Shown: positions 1 through 10,711, numbered from the stretch's first letter. The stretch: DNA of 64,000 bases from Rodentibacter genomosp. 2 (GCA_001999425.1 MLHP01000030.1:50962-114961); one strand, 5' to 3'. The notes: generated by a model from the letters alone, not told the origin. Numbers and translations are program-made.

Positions 1-2
1 CC

Positions 3-899
3 CGTTGGATTATGTGGGAATCGGCACGTTTATTTGAGAATATTGGTACTGTGAATGATGGTATGGCGACACTGACCAAGCCACACACGATTGTGGATAA
101 ACCGAATTGTCCGCCGTTACAGGTGAAACAAGGGGAAATTAAATTTAATGATATTACCTTTGCCTATGATCCGACAAAACCGCTATTAACGCATTTTAAT
201 CTCACCATCAAACCGGGCGAAAAAGTCGGGTTAATCGGGCGTTCCGGTGCGGGTAAATCGACGATTGTCAATCTCTTACTACGTTTTTATGAGGCACAGC
301 ACGGCACCATTACCATTGACGGACAAAATGTCTTGGATGTACAACAGGAAAGTTTGCGTAGTCAAATTGGCTTGGTAACACAAGATACCTCACTATTACA
401 TCGTTCTGTCCGTGAGAATATTATTTATGGTCGCCCAACTGCCACAGATGAAGAAATGCAATGGGCGGCAGAACGGGCTGAAGCGGCGGATTTCATTCCA
501 TTCTTGACGGATGCACAAGGACGAAAAGGCTATGATGCGCATGTGGGCGAGCGTGGTGTCAAACTTTCCGGTGGTCAGCGTCAGCGGATTGCGATTGCCC
601 GTGTAATGTTGAAAGATGCGCCGATTCTGTTACTGGATGAAGCAACCAGTGCATTGGATTCCGAAGTCGAAGTGGCGATTCAGGAAAGCCTTGATAAGAT
701 GATGGAAAATAAAACGGTTATTGCGATTGCCCATCGTTTATCGACGATTGCAGCAATGGATCGTTTAATTGTGTTAGATAAAGGTCAAATTGTGGAACAA
801 GGCACACACGCCGAATTGCTGGAACAAAATGGACTTTACGCCAAACTTTGGAAACATCAAAGTGGTGGCTTTTTAAGTAGTCATGAACATTTAGATTAA
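3..899 (+). CDS. ABC exporter, ATP-binding half (3' end of gene, cut by window edge)
   Basis: The reading frame is already open at the window edge, so only the C-terminal part of a fused membrane/ATPase ABC exporter is seen. Counting from the first Met at 12, it has a Walker A motif GRSGAGKS (about residues 76-83), the signature LSGGQ (185-189), a Walker B ending LLLLDE (205-210) and an H-loop AHRLST. These are the complete motifs of an ABCB/MsbA-like nucleotide-binding domain. The transmembrane domain must lie upstream. Members of this family usually export hydrophobic compounds or peptides, but the substrate cannot be told from this part. The gene ends at a USS-pair terminator just downstream. 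Confidence 0.9.
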   Translation, partial: RWIMWESARLFENIGTVNDGMATLTKPHTIVDKPNCPPLQVKQGEIKFNDITFAYDPTKPLLTHFNLTIKPGEKVGLIGRSGAGKSTIVNLLLRFYEAQHGTITIDGQNVLDVQQESLRSQIGLVTQDTSLLHRSVRENIIYGRPTATDEEMQWAAERAEAADFIPFLTDAQGRKGYDAHVGERGVKLSGGQRQRIAIARVMLKDAPILLLDEATSALDSEVEVAIQESLDKMMENKTVIAIAHRLSTIAAMDRLIVLDKGQIVEQGTHAELLEQNGLYAKLWKHQSGGFLSSHEHLD

Positions 900-914
900 A
901 CGGAAAGAAAAACA

Positions 915-946
915 ACCGCACTTGGATAAAGTGCGGTCGTTTTTTA
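915..946 (+). terminator. USS inverted-pair terminator
   Basis: ACCGCACTT (915-923) pairs with AAGTGCGGT (929-937) across a 5-base loop and is followed by a T run. It sits directly after the ABC exporter stop codon. Confidence 0.8.
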
Positions 947-963
947 TAGGTATTTTTGATTAG

Positions 964-2346
964 TTAAAGCCAGAATATATAAGCAAATGTTGCGATGACA
1001 AAGACGCATACAATGTTTAATACAACACCGGCACGTACCATTTCGCTTTGTTTGACTTGACCGCTACCAAACACAATGGCATTGGGTGGTGTTGCCACCG
1101 GCAGCATAAATGCACAGGATGCCCCTAATCCGATAATTAATGCAAGGCCAATTTCCGGAACGCCTAAGGACTGAGCGATAGAAATAAAGATAGGCACGAG
1201 CAATGCGGCACTGGCAGTATTGGAAGTAAATTCCGTTAAGAAAATGATAAAGGTTGCGACTAATAAACCAATTAAATAATAATGTTGCCCTTGAACTAAG
1301 AAGACAATACCATCTGCGAGAATTTTGCTTGCGCCGGAATCTTTCAACACGGCACTTAATGTTAAACCACCACCAAAGAGCATTAATACGCCCCAATCGG
1401 TATTTTCTTGGATTTGTTTCCAACTTGCCACGCCTGTTGCACAGATAATAATTGCCGCAAGCAAGGCGACAACACTGTCAAAGCTCGCAATGTTTTTTGT
1501 TAAACCCAACAAGCCTGAAATAAATGGATTGATCTTGCTGCTAAACACCCAGCATAATGCGATAAACACGAAGATACTCAGAGTTAAAATCCGTTGGGGA
1601 TTCATCTCAATTTTTTCAAAAGATTGTTCAAAACGGTGACTAAGTTTAGGTCTGAATACAATGAAAAGGGTACCAATCATTAAAGGCAATAAGATTAACA
1701 TAATCGGCAAGCCGTACCAGAGCCAATCAGAGAAAGTGAGATGTAAGTTACTTGCAACAATCGCATTCGGTGGGCTACCGACCAAGGTTCCCATGCCACC
1801 AATACTTGCACTATAAGCGATCCCTAATAAGACGAATACATAAGTATTATGTTCTTTTTCATTATCCATATTGCTTAAAATACCCATTGCAAGGGGTAAC
1901 ATCATTGCAGCGGTTGCGGTATTACTCATCCACATTGAAAGGAAAGCGGTGATCAAAAAGAGGTAAATTACCGCAACAAAGAGGTTACCTTTAGCAAAGG
2001 CCATAATTTTATTGGCAATCATTCTATCCAGTTTTTGCATATGCAACGCCGTAGCTAACGCAAACCCGCCAAAGAATAAGAAAATGGTGGGATCGGAAAA
2101 AGTAGCAAGAGCTTGTTTTGTCGTAACAAGATCTAATGCGATTCCCAGTAAGGGAACAAGTAATGCGGTAATGGTTACATGCAACGCTTCACTCAACCAA
2201 AGTACTGCGATAAACCCTAATAATGCAAGCCCTGCATTTTCTTTGGGTGAAAAAGGTAAAAATTTTAACAAAACAAAAAACAGCACAATATCTGCAACGA
2301 ATATAATGCCGTTTTTATGTAGTTTAAGTGAAGATGTTGTGCTCAT
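964..2346 (-). CDS. DASS-family (SLC13-like) anion/dicarboxylate symporter
   Basis: A 460-residue, very hydrophobic protein with the two inverted-repeat SNT motifs of divalent anion:sodium symporters: SNTATAAMMLP in the first half and TSNTASAALLVP in the second. Proteins of this family bring dicarboxylates or related anions across the inner membrane with Na+. The exact substrate is not visible. The frame extends nine codons upstream, but the ATG at 2346 is preferred because it follows an AGGGGAATTT ribosome-binding site. It is a single gene, convergent with the ABC exporter gene. Confidence 0.85.
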   Translation of the reverse strand: MSTTSSLKLHKNGIIFVADIVLFFVLLKFLPFSPKENAGLALLGFIAVLWLSEALHVTITALLVPLLGIALDLVTTKQALATFSDPTIFLFFGGFALATALHMQKLDRMIANKIMAFAKGNLFVAVIYLFLITAFLSMWMSNTATAAMMLPLAMGILSNMDNEKEHNTYVFVLLGIAYSASIGGMGTLVGSPPNAIVASNLHLTFSDWLWYGLPIMLILLPLMIGTLFIVFRPKLSHRFEQSFEKIEMNPQRILTLSIFVFIALCWVFSSKINPFISGLLGLTKNIASFDSVVALLAAIIICATGVASWKQIQENTDWGVLMLFGGGLTLSAVLKDSGASKILADGIVFLVQGQHYYLIGLLVATFIIFLTEFTSNTASAALLVPIFISIAQSLGVPEIGLALIIGLGASCAFMLPVATPPNAIVFGSGQVKQSEMVRAGVVLNIVCVFVIATFAYIFWL

Positions 2347-2483
2347 AAATTCCCCTGCATTTTTGTAAACCAAATGAACGAAATAATGTTAAAGGAATGT
2401 CATCAACTTGCAACGAGCAAAATTCAAAAGTGTGATCAAGTGCAAAAAATTTAAACAAAAAGCGTGGCCATTTTCACCGTAAT

Positions 2484-2516
2484 GCCGGTCAGTTAAGCAA
2501 ACTGACCGGCTTTTTT
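2484..2516 (+). terminator. Rho-independent terminator without an obvious upstream gene
   Basis: GCCGGTCAGTT (2484-2494) and AACTGACCGGC (2500-2510) form an 11-bp stem with a 5-base loop, followed by TTTTTT. It reads as a plus-strand terminator, yet no plus-strand gene precedes it. It may belong to a deleted gene or serve as part of a remnant. Confidence 0.7.
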
Positions 2517-2660
2517 ATCGAGTATTTTAATGTTTTTCACGGCAGCACGAGGATAATGCCGCTGACATTTTACAGGACGCTCATAACAAGCCAATTCTTC
2601 TAAAAGATGCTGATATTCCTTGGGTATATTGAGCGAAACGGTCGTAAAATAGGCAATCAA
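2493..2660 (-). pseudogene. Degenerate open frame, possibly a transposase C-terminal fragment
   Basis: An open minus-strand frame of about 55 codons starts after an in-frame stop and ends at 2493. It is rich in basic and aromatic residues and includes the segment CQRHYPRAAVK near its end, which resembles the tail of some transposases. There is no start codon with a ribosome-binding site. The stop lies within the hairpin at 2484-2510. The transposase idea is only a guess from residue pattern. Confidence 0.3.
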
Positions 2661-2734
2661 ACACTACATCCTACAAAACTTAAGCGGTTAGGGGCGATCC
2701 CCGCTTGGGCGGCAGAAGAAGGTTACGATGACTA
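2609..2734 (+). pseudogene. Short plus-strand gene remnant of unknown family
   Basis: An open frame begins at an ATG near 2609 and ends at TAA 2734 (about 41 codons). Its C-terminal half includes KLKRLGAIPAWAAEEGYDD, which looks like real protein sequence. There is no convincing ribosome-binding site, and it overlaps the minus-strand remnant. It is probably the tail of a decayed gene. The family is not recognised. Confidence 0.3.
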
Positions 2735-2790
2735 ATTTTTAACAAATTGTGATGCTAAGTGGACAATTACTGTCTTTAAATAACTCAACG

Positions 2791-2829
2791 AAGTGCGGTT
2801 AAAAAGCAAGGAGATTTTTAACCGCACTT
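2791..2829 (-). terminator. USS-pair terminator of yhcH
   Basis: AAGTGCGGTTAAAAA (2791-2805) and TTTTTAACCGCACTT (2815-2829) form a 15-bp perfect stem just beyond the yhcH stop codon. The stem is symmetric and may work in both directions. Confidence 0.75.
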
Positions 2830-2839
2830 TGAATGAAAA

Positions 2840-3628
<789 letters not shown>

Positions 3629-5758
3629 GTGAATCCAATTGTTAAACAATTTAAATACGGGCAACACACCGTTACATTAGAAACCGGTGCGATTGCTCGC
3701 CAAGCCACAGCCGCAGTGATGGCCAGTATGGACGACACCAGCGTGTTCGTTACCGTTGTGGCTAAAAAAGATGTGAAAGAAGGTCAAGATTTCTTCCCGT
3801 TAACCGTTAACTATCAAGAACGTACTTATGCTGCAGGTCGTATTCCCGGTGGCTTTTTCAAGCGTGAAGGCCGCCCATCCGAAGGCGAAACCTTAATTGC
3901 CCGCTTAATCGACCGTCCTATCCGCCCATTATTCCCGGAAGGTTTCTTCAATGAAATTCAAGTTGTGGCAACCGTTGTTTCCGTCAATCCACAAATTAGC
4001 CCAGACTTAGTGGCGATGATCGGTGCTTCTGCCGCATTATCCTTATCCGGTGTTCCATTTAACGGCCCAATCGGCGCAGCACGCGTGGGTTTCATTAATG
4101 ATCAATTTGTATTGAATCCGACCATGGCTGAACAAAAACAAAGCCGTTTGGATTTGGTCGTGGCGGGAACGGATAAAGCCGTATTAATGGTAGAATCCGA
4201 AGCCGATATTTTAACGGAAGAACAAATGCTGTCCGCGGTGGTATTCGGTCATCAACAACAACAAGTTGTGGTTGAAGCGATCAAAGAATTTGCAGCAGAA
4301 GCCGGTAAACCTCGTTGGAATTGGGTAGCACCGGAGCCAAATACCGATTTAATCAATAAAGTAAAAGCCATTGCGGAAGCACGTTTAGGTGATGCATACC
4401 GTATTACAGAAAAACAAACCCGCTATGAGCAAATTGATGCGATTAAAGCGGATGTTATCACACAAATTACGGCAGAAGATGAAGAAATCAGTGAAGGTAA
4501 AATTATTGATATTTTCACCGCACTTGAAAGCCAAATCGTACGCGGCCGTATCATTGCCGGCGAGCCACGCATTGATGGTCGTACCGTAGATACGGTTCGA
4601 GCTTTAGATATTTGCACAGGCGTATTACCGCGTACCCATGGTTCGGCAATTTTTACCCGTGGTGAAACCCAAGCATTAGCGGTTGCAACCCTTGGTACCG
4701 AACGTGATGCCCAAATTATTGATGAATTGACCGGTGAGCGTTCTGATCATTTCTTATTCCATTATAACTTCCCTCCGTACTCTGTCGGCGAAACCGGTAT
4801 GATCGGTTCACCGAAACGTCGTGAAATCGGTCACGGACGTTTAGCAAAACGCGGTGTAGCGGCGGTGATGCCAAGCCTTGTAGAGTTCCCTTATGTAGTG
4901 CGTGTGGTATCCGAAATCACCGAATCTAACGGCTCTTCCTCTATGGCTTCCGTATGTGGCGCTTCTCTTGCCTTAATGGATGCTGGTGTACCGATTAAAG
5001 CAGCCGTAGCAGGTATTGCTATGGGATTAGTGAAAGAAGAAGAAAAATTTGTTGTACTTTCCGATATTCTTGGTGATGAAGATCACCTTGGCGATATGGA
5101 CTTTAAAGTAGCCGGTACCCGTGAAGGTGTGACAGCACTTCAAATGGACATCAAAATTGAAGGGATTACACCGGAAATTATGCAAATCGCTTTAAACCAA
5201 GCGAAAAGCGCACGTATGCACATTCTTGGTGTAATGGAACAAGCGATTCCAGCACCGCGTGAAGATATTTCCGACTACGCACCACGTATTCACACAATGA
5301 AGATTGATCCGAAGAAAATCAAAGATGTGATTGGTAAAGGCGGTGCGACAATTCGTGCATTAACCGAAGAAACCGGTACTTCAATTGATATTGACGATGA
5401 TGGTACGGTAAAAATTGCCGCAGTCGATAGTAATGCGGCAAAAAATGTGATGGCTCGCATTGAAGAAATCGTGGCAGAAGTAGAAACCGGTGCAATTTAT
5501 AAAGGCAAAGTAAGCCGTTTGGCTGACTTTGGGGCATTTGTTGCGATTGTCGGCAATAAAGAAGGTTTAGTCCACATTTCGCAAATTGCCGAGGAACGCG
5601 TTGAAAAAGTCAGCGATTATCTTCAAGTAGGTCAAGAAGTCAATGTGAAAGTAGTTGAAATCGATCGTCAGGGTCGTATTCGCTTAACTATGAAAGACCT
5701 TGCGCCAAAACAAGAATCTGAACAAACCCAAGAAAATTCTAGCGAAGAACAAGAATAA
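3629..5758 (+). CDS. pnp: Polynucleotide phosphorylase
   Basis: A 709-residue PNPase, close to the usual 711. It degrades RNA 3' to 5' by phosphorolysis and is a core part of the RNA degradosome. Two RNase PH-like domains come first, with the catalytic-region motif DMD at about 489-491. The KH domain follows with its VIGKGG loop near 568, then an S1 domain from about 621. Translation starts at GTG 3629 behind AAAGGA. In E. coli PNPase represses its own mRNA through the leader; the 200-base leader here would allow this, but no site is identified. nlpI and deaD follow, as in enterics. Confidence 0.98.
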   Translation: MNPIVKQFKYGQHTVTLETGAIARQATAAVMASMDDTSVFVTVVAKKDVKEGQDFFPLTVNYQERTYAAGRIPGGFFKREGRPSEGETLIARLIDRPIRPLFPEGFFNEIQVVATVVSVNPQISPDLVAMIGASAALSLSGVPFNGPIGAARVGFINDQFVLNPTMAEQKQSRLDLVVAGTDKAVLMVESEADILTEEQMLSAVVFGHQQQQVVVEAIKEFAAEAGKPRWNWVAPEPNTDLINKVKAIAEARLGDAYRITEKQTRYEQIDAIKADVITQITAEDEEISEGKIIDIFTALESQIVRGRIIAGEPRIDGRTVDTVRALDICTGVLPRTHGSAIFTRGETQALAVATLGTERDAQIIDELTGERSDHFLFHYNFPPYSVGETGMIGSPKRREIGHGRLAKRGVAAVMPSLVEFPYVVRVVSEITESNGSSSMASVCGASLALMDAGVPIKAAVAGIAMGLVKEEEKFVVLSDILGDEDHLGDMDFKVAGTREGVTALQMDIKIEGITPEIMQIALNQAKSARMHILGVMEQAIPAPREDISDYAPRIHTMKIDPKKIKDVIGKGGATIRALTEETGTSIDIDDDGTVKIAAVDSNAAKNVMARIEEIVAEVETGAIYKGKVSRLADFGAFVAIVGNKEGLVHISQIAEERVEKVSDYLQVGQEVNVKVVEIDRQGRIRLTMKDLAPKQESEQTQENSSEEQE

Positions 5759-5770
5759 TCTTGATAAATC

Positions 5771-5802
5771 AAAACTTGACGGTAAATCCCGTCAAGTTTG
5801 GT
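5771..5802 (+). terminator. Hairpin between pnp and nlpI
   Basis: AACTTGACGG and CCGTCAAGTT form a 10-bp stem around TAAAT, followed by TGGTTATTT. It is a likely 3'-end stabiliser or leaky terminator of pnp mRNA. Confidence 0.6.
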
Positions 5803-5839
5803 TATTTCCAACAAATATTAGTACACAAGAAGAAAGCCA

Positions 5840-6784
5840 ATGCAGTGTTTTCGACTATCCCGCCATTATTTAGCCTATTTATTTGGCTTATGCGCGATAT
5901 TGTTTCTTGCCGGCTGTATCCAGTATAGAGGCACTTTTGTATCTAAAAATCATGTAATACTTGCTGAGCAAAACCCAAATGCACACTTCGAACAAGAAGT
6001 GATGATTGTGCGAATTAGCCAAGTATTATTAGTTGGAAAAATGAGTAATGAAGAACGTGCTTCGTTGCATTTTGAACGTGGCGTTCTGTATGATTCCCTC
6101 GGTCTATGGGGGCTAGCACGTTACGATTTTACTCAAGCCCTTGCATTGCAACCGAAAATGGCGGCCGTGTATAATTATTTAGGGCTTTATCTATTACTTG
6201 AGGAAGATTATGACGGTGCATTGGAAACCTTCAATGCTGTGTTTGAATTAGATCCAAGTTATAATTACACCCACCTTAATCGTGGTTTAAATTTTTATTA
6301 TGTAGGGCGTTATAATCTTGCCGAACAGGATTTCTTACAGTTCTACCAAGCCGATACAACTGATCCTTATCGTGTTTTATGGTTGTATTTGAACGAACAA
6401 AAATTAAAACCGCAAGAAGCCCGTAAAAACCTTGTCGAACGAGCAAAAGGGCTATCAAAGGACTTCTGGGGTACAAATATCGTTCAATACTACTTAGGGC
6501 ACATTTCTTTGGAAGAATTACAGCAACGTGCCGGCGAATTCGCTGAAAACGCACAACAATATGCTGAAATTCTCACGGAAACCTATTTTTATCTAGCAAA
6601 ACAAAAACTCAACGTGGGGCTGGTTGATGAAGCGGCAGCTTTATTTAAACTGGCTATGGCGAATCAGGTTTATAACTTTGTTGAGTATCGTTTTGCCTCT
6701 TTTGAGCTAATGAAATTAAAACCGGCTCAAACAGAACAGGAAAAAGAAGTAAAAAGTGCGGTTACAAAAACAGGAAATTTTTAA
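5840..6784 (+). CDS. nlpI: Lipoprotein NlpI, TPR adaptor
   Basis: A 314-residue lipoprotein with a signal peptide ending in the lipobox LAGC (Cys about residue 26), so it is likely an outer-membrane lipoprotein. Tetratricopeptide repeats cover roughly residues 60-170 (for example YNYLGLYLLLEEDYDGALETF region). In E. coli NlpI is an adaptor for the protease Prc and for peptidoglycan hydrolases. The position between pnp and deaD is the same as in enterics. The last codons and the stop lie between the two halves of a USS pair. Confidence 0.93.
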   Translation: MQCFRLSRHYLAYLFGLCAILFLAGCIQYRGTFVSKNHVILAEQNPNAHFEQEVMIVRISQVLLVGKMSNEERASLHFERGVLYDSLGLWGLARYDFTQALALQPKMAAVYNYLGLYLLLEEDYDGALETFNAVFELDPSYNYTHLNRGLNFYYVGRYNLAEQDFLQFYQADTTDPYRVLWLYLNEQKLKPQEARKNLVERAKGLSKDFWGTNIVQYYLGHISLEELQQRAGEFAENAQQYAEILTETYFYLAKQKLNVGLVDEAAALFKLAMANQVYNFVEYRFASFELMKLKPAQTEQEKEVKSAVTKTGNF

Positions 6785-6794
6785 ACCGCACTTT
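6753..6794 (+). terminator. USS pair spanning the nlpI stop codon
   Basis: AAAGTGCGGTT (6753-6763) inside the coding sequence can pair with AACCGCACTTT (6784-6794) just after the stop. The loop is 20 bases and there is no good T run, so it is at best a weak terminator. Confidence 0.45.
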
Positions 6795-6835
6795 ACATTG
6801 AGGATAATTTATTCTCAATGTTCAACAATTAAACC

Positions 6836-6860
6836 GAAAGCCCCTTGAGCTTTCCTTTTT
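6836..6860 (+). terminator. Possible attenuator upstream of deaD
   Basis: GAAAGC (6836-6841) pairs with GCTTTC (6849-6854), followed by CTTTTTAT, about 20 bases before the deaD start. A second dyad, CATTGAG...CTCAATG, lies at about 6796-6820. In E. coli deaD (csdA) has a long leader and is cold-induced, so this may be part of a regulated leader. Confidence 0.45.
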
Positions 6861-6876
6861 ATATTCGAGTATTTTA

Positions 6877-8676
6877 ATGACTGACAAAATCACTTTTAAT
6901 GACTTAGGGCTGCCTGAGTTCATCTTAAAAGCTGTTTCTGACCTAGGTTTTGAAACACCTTCTCCCATTCAACAAGCCTGTATCCCTCACTTGCTCAACG
7001 GCAAAGATGTGTTGGGTATGGCACAAACCGGCAGTGGTAAAACTGCAGCTTTCTCATTGCCTTTACTGGCTCAAATTGATACTGAAGCAAAACACCCTCA
7101 AATGTTAGTAATGGCACCGACACGTGAACTTGCCATTCAAGTGGCGGATGCCTGCGATCAATTTATAAAACATATACAGGGCATACGTGTTGTCACCCTT
7201 TACGGCGGGCAACGCTATGACATTCAACTACGCGCATTAAAACAAGGTGCGCAAGTTGTCGTAGGCACGCCGGGGCGTATTCTTGATCATATTCGTCGTG
7301 GTACCTTAGATTTATCCGAACTTCGTTTCATTGTGTTGGATGAAGCCGATGAAATGCTGCGTATGGGCTTTATTGACGATGTTGAAACAGTCATGGCGGA
7401 ATTACCGGAACATCATCAAACCGCCCTTTTCTCTGCCACAATGCCGGAACCGATTCGTCGTATCACTAAGCGTTTTATGAATGATCCGCAAGAAGTGAAG
7501 ATTAAAGTCAATAACGAAAATGCACCGGATATTGAACAAAGTTGTTGGTATGTGCACGGTGTGCGCAAAAATGAAGCACTACTTCGTTTCTTAGAAGTGG
7601 AAGATTTTGATGCCGCGATTATCTTTGCCCGTACTAAAACAGGCACATTGGATATTACCGAGCTATTAGAGAAAAACGGTTTCCGCTCTGCCGCACTGAA
7701 CGGTGATATGACCCAACAACTGCGTGAACAAACCCTTGATCGCTTACGTAACGGCAGTCTTGATATTGTTGTCGCAACAGATGTTGCCGCACGCGGTATT
7801 GACATTGAACGTATCAGCCTTGTGGTGAACTACGACATTCCGCTTGACGCCGAATCTTACGTGCATCGTATCGGCCGTACCGGTCGTGCCGGTCGTTCGG
7901 GCCGTGCGTTATTGTTTGTAGAATCTCGGGAACGCCGTTTACTCCGCAATATTGAACATTTAATGAAAAAACCGATTAATGAAGTAGAACTACCGAATCA
8001 TTTAATATTGCAAGAATGCCGCCGTAAAAAATTTGTGGCGAAAATCACCAAACAACTTGAACATCATGATTTAGAACAATATCGTAGCCTATTAGAAGAT
8101 TTATTTACTGCGGATCAAGATCAAGAAGATATTGCGGCTGCTATGCTAATGTTACTACAAGGCAAGCAAAAACTGATTCTTCCACCGGATCCGCCAATGG
8201 AAAAACGTCGCCGTAATGATCGTGGCGAGCGTCGTGAAAATCCTCGTTCGGCAGAGCGTCGCGGTGAACGAAAAGGTTATGGTAATCCGCAACCGATGGA
8301 TTTATACCGTATTGAAGTCGGAAGAATGGATGGTGTTGAAGTTCGTCATATCGTTGGAGCAATTGCAAACGAAGGCGATATTAATAGTCGTTATATCGGT
8401 CATATTAAACTTTATGATGACTACACCACAGTGGAATTACCACAGGGTATGCCAAAAGAATTGCTTCAACAATTCGGCAAAACCCGAGTGCTAAACAAGC
8501 AAATGAGAATGTCATTCCTTGGCGCGGTAAAAGCTGAAAACTCACGCGAACGTGATGATTTCGGCGGAAAACGGAAAGGTCGTGGTAACGATAATAGTGA
8601 TCGCGGCGGGCGGAAATTTAATGAAAAAAATAACCGCACTTTTAACGAGAAACCTCGAAGAGGTCGCCGTAGTTAA
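6877..8676 (+). CDS. deaD: DEAD-box RNA helicase DeaD/CsdA
   Basis: A 599-residue ATP-dependent RNA helicase, used in ribosome assembly and RNA decay at low temperature. It shows the Q motif (GFETPSPIQ), motif I AQTGSGKT (49-56), DEAD (155-158), SAT near 186 and [11 protein letters not shown] in the second RecA domain. The C-terminal third holds the DbpA-type RNA-binding domain (from about 480) and a basic Arg/Gly-rich tail with a USS in the coding sequence. It follows nlpI, with PNPase, a partner in cold-adapted RNA decay, encoded upstream. Confidence 0.97.
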   Translation: MTDKITFNDLGLPEFILKAVSDLGFETPSPIQQACIPHLLNGKDVLGMAQTGSGKTAAFSLPLLAQIDTEAKHPQMLVMAPTRELAIQVADACDQFIKHIQGIRVVTLYGGQRYDIQLRALKQGAQVVVGTPGRILDHIRRGTLDLSELRFIVLDEADEMLRMGFIDDVETVMAELPEHHQTALFSATMPEPIRRITKRFMNDPQEVKIKVNNENAPDIEQSCWYVHGVRKNEALLRFLEVEDFDAAIIFARTKTGTLDITELLEKNGFRSAALNGDMTQQLREQTLDRLRNGSLDIVVATDVAARGIDIERISLVVNYDIPLDAESYVHRIGRTGRAGRSGRALLFVESRERRLLRNIEHLMKKPINEVELPNHLILQECRRKKFVAKITKQLEHHDLEQYRSLLEDLFTADQDQEDIAAAMLMLLQGKQKLILPPDPPMEKRRRNDRGERRENPRSAERRGERKGYGNPQPMDLYRIEVGRMDGVEVRHIVGAIANEGDINSRYIGHIKLYDDYTTVELPQGMPKELLQQFGKTRVLNKQMRMSFLGAVKAENSRERDDFGGKRKGRGNDNSDRGGRKFNEKNNRTFNEKPRRGRRS

Positions 8677-8687
8677 TAGTTAATATT

Positions 8688-8725
8688 AAAGGGTAGAGAT
8701 AGGATATATCCCTACCCTTTCTATT
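8688..8725 (+). terminator. deaD terminator
   Basis: AAAGGGTAG (8688-8696) and CTACCCTTT (8712-8720) form the outer stem, with GATA/TATC continuing it inside. The 3' side is followed by CTATT. Confidence 0.75.
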
Positions 8726-8794
8726 AAGGATAAAACAATAAATTTAAAAATCACAGTTATTGGGCTATTCGATGCATAGCAAAAGATGAAAGTA

Positions 8795-8882
8795 GGTTCT
8801 TAAACCAAGCCTAGTTTAAAACACACGATAGAACCGCCACGAAATGTAAATCCACTCTTTTGGAAAGTGATTTACTTTTTTT
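8795..8882 (+). ncRNA. Candidate structured RNA ending in a terminator
   Basis: GGTTCT (8795-8800) can pair with AGAACC (8830-8835), enclosing a second hairpin, TTAAAC/GTTTAA. Directly after it, GTAAATCCACT and AGTGATTTAC form a stem (8846-8875) followed by seven T residues. No gene precedes this second terminator, so a short RNA is possible. No clear promoter was found. The 5' end is unknown. Confidence 0.3.
8846..8882 (+). terminator. Second terminator downstream of deaD
   Basis: GTAAATCCACT pairs with AGTGATTTAC (one bulged base), followed by a T run. It is a strong rho-independent terminator about 125 bases after the deaD terminator. Confidence 0.7.
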
Positions 8883-9070
8883 ATTGGAATTAAAAAAACA
8901 TTCATTGCTATTATTCCCAATCAAGACTTAGAGAGAAAATGGTGAGAAGAACAATATAAAAATTGAGCTTGATTACCTGCTGTTCACATCTACAAAAAAT
9001 TAAATTATTATGATGCCCCAAACAATGATGATAAATTGGCTATTTGGCTCTTATAAATAGGAACATATAT

Positions 9071-10492
9071 TTGAAAGGTTTATTTTTACGTATTGTTGCT
9101 GCACTTGCGTTGCTACTTTGGGCGATTGATATGGTGTTTCCTTGGCAAAAAATAATGCGCTCGGAAGAAAATCATTATACGGCAATTAAATCACGAGGCA
9201 GCCTTATTGTTGGAACAATCAACAACCCTATTTATTATTTGATCGGCCCTGAAGGGGAATCCGGTTTAGAATACGAATTAGCAAAAAATTTTGCTGATTA
9301 TTTAGGCGTAACGCTGGAAATTAAAACCCTTGAAAATACGGATGCACTTTTTAATGCTCTCGCCAATAACCAAATTGACTTTGCCGCCGCCAATTTACTT
9401 TTTTACCCCCGCCGTGCGGAACAGTTCCAAATCGGGCCGGCTTATACCTCTGCGTCTTGGCAATTAGTCTATAAAAAAGGGGAAAATCGACCAAAAGATT
9501 TAAGCCAAATACAACAAGAAATCACCGTCGCCGGTGGAGAAGAACTCAATGAGTTATTGACTCAATTTAAGAAACAATTCCCTAATTTACAGTGGAAAAA
9601 TAACAAACAACTCACTCAAGAAGAATTATTAATTCAAGTGGCAGAAGGTAAGATTCCTTACACGATTGCTAATTCCATTGATGTCGCCACAACGCAACAA
9701 ATCCGCCCCAACCTTGCGATCGCCTTTGATGTAACGGATGAAGCGACGGTTCATTGGTATCTCGCCAATAATTCTTATAATGAACTGCAAGCCGGTTTGT
9801 TAGATTTTATGAACAATGCGTTAGATACCGGTTTAATTGATCGTATTGAAGAGAAATATTTCCGTCATATCGCCCAATTCGATTATGTCGATAGCCGTGC
9901 CTATTTAAATGCCATAGAAAAAACGCTCCCCCAGTATCAACCGATCTTTGAAAAATACAAAGGCACATTAGACTGGCGTTTGTTGGCAGCCATGGCATAT
10001 CAAGAATCCCATTGGAACCCTGATGCCACCTCACCTACCGGTGTGCGGGGAATGATGATGCTAACCAGGGATACGGCGGAACGAATGAAAATCAGCAATC
10101 GAACGGATCCGGAACAAAGTATCAAAGCAGGGTCGGATTATTTACATTGGTTATTGAGCCAAATGCCTGACAGCATTGCACAAGAGGATCGCATTTGGTA
10201 CGCTCTCGCCGCGTATAATATGGGATTGGGCCATGTGTTGGATGTACGTCGCTTAACAAAAAAATTAGGGGGAAATCCGGATAATTGGCTGGATGTAAAA
10301 AATAATTTACCCTTACTGTCAGAAAAACGTCATTATAATAATCTAAAATATGGCTATGCCCGTGGCTATGAAGCCTACCAATATGTGGAAAATATCCGCC
10401 GCTATATGAAAAGTATTGTGAATTATCATCGGGTTCAAGGAAATCAGAACAACAACGATTCTGAAAATATCATGGAAAATAAACAAGAATAG
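9071..10492 (+). CDS. mltF: Membrane-bound lytic transglycosylase F
   Basis: A 473-residue enzyme that cleaves peptidoglycan glycan strands with formation of 1,6-anhydro ends. After a signal/anchor segment there is a periplasmic solute-binding-like domain (about 35-260), then an SLT lysozyme-like domain with the catalytic Glu in QESHW (about residue 312). The open frame can begin at TTG 9044, but TTG 9071 is chosen. It follows AGGA at 9059-9062 with 8-base spacing and gives the usual MKGLFLR-type N-terminus. Both choices need a TTG start, which is uncommon. Confidence 0.93.
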   Translation: MKGLFLRIVAALALLLWAIDMVFPWQKIMRSEENHYTAIKSRGSLIVGTINNPIYYLIGPEGESGLEYELAKNFADYLGVTLEIKTLENTDALFNALANNQIDFAAANLLFYPRRAEQFQIGPAYTSASWQLVYKKGENRPKDLSQIQQEITVAGGEELNELLTQFKKQFPNLQWKNNKQLTQEELLIQVAEGKIPYTIANSIDVATTQQIRPNLAIAFDVTDEATVHWYLANNSYNELQAGLLDFMNNALDTGLIDRIEEKYFRHIAQFDYVDSRAYLNAIEKTLPQYQPIFEKYKGTLDWRLLAAMAYQESHWNPDATSPTGVRGMMMLTRDTAERMKISNRTDPEQSIKAGSDYLHWLLSQMPDSIAQEDRIWYALAAYNMGLGHVLDVRRLTKKLGGNPDNWLDVKNNLPLLSEKRHYNNLKYGYARGYEAYQYVENIRRYMKSIVNYHRVQGNQNNNDSENIMENKQE

Positions 10493-10501
10493 GAGAGTAA
10501 T

Positions 10502-10651
10502 ATGTTAAAACGCAAGACCTTTTTGAAGAAAATAAAATCACGCGATATCTCCACTTCACGTAACTTACGCTTAAAACGATTAAAACATCGTAAACAAAAG
10601 CAATTTGAACGCCATGCTATGCAATTTGTCGTACAAGAAATTTATTGCTAA
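10502..10651 (+). CDS. Small basic protein of unknown function
   Basis: A 49-residue ORF starts 9 bases after mltF behind a strong AGGAGAG ribosome-binding site and ends just before a terminator, so it is probably translated with mltF. It is extremely basic (Lys/Arg about 35 percent of the first 40 residues) and has no signal peptide. The pattern suggests RNA or nucleic-acid binding, or a ribosome-associated peptide, but the family is not recognised. Confidence 0.65.
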   Translation: MLKRKTFLKKIKSRDISTSRNLRLKRLKHRKQKQFERHAMQFVVQEIYC

Positions 10652-10655
10652 ATAA

Positions 10656-10690
10656 AACCGCACTTTCGTTTCCCAAAGTGCGGTTAAATT
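10656..10690 (+). terminator. USS-pair terminator of the mltF unit
   Basis: AACCGCACTTT (10656-10666) pairs with AAAGTGCGGTT (10675-10685) around an 8-base loop, followed by AAATTTTA. Confidence 0.7.
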
Positions 10691-10711
10691 TTAAGGTATT
10701 TTATGTATAGC

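Larger units (their letters stand above)
2347..2839. other. Long non-coding stretch with gene remnants
   Basis: No intact gene is seen here. It holds a strong hairpin (2484-2510), a minus-strand open remnant of about 55 codons (2493 to about 2660), a plus-strand remnant of about 42 codons ending at 2734, and the yhcH terminator (2791-2829). Neither remnant has a convincing ribosome-binding site. Confidence 0.6.
8677..9070. other. Intergenic region between deaD and mltF with two terminators and a structured segment
   Basis: About 394 bases without a convincing ORF. It holds the deaD terminator (8688-8720), a segment with nested dyads (8795-8835) ending at a second strong terminator (8846-8882), and an AT-rich mltF upstream region. 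Confidence 0.6.

Noticed and set aside
2374..2483. CRP site upstream of the anion transporter gene
   Set aside because: The nearest match to TGTGA-N6-TCACA at about 2425 keeps only the left half.
7416..7805. Minus-strand ORF of 129 codons inside deaD
   Set aside because: It lies fully inside the well-supported deaD coding sequence, has no ribosome-binding site and resembles no protein family.
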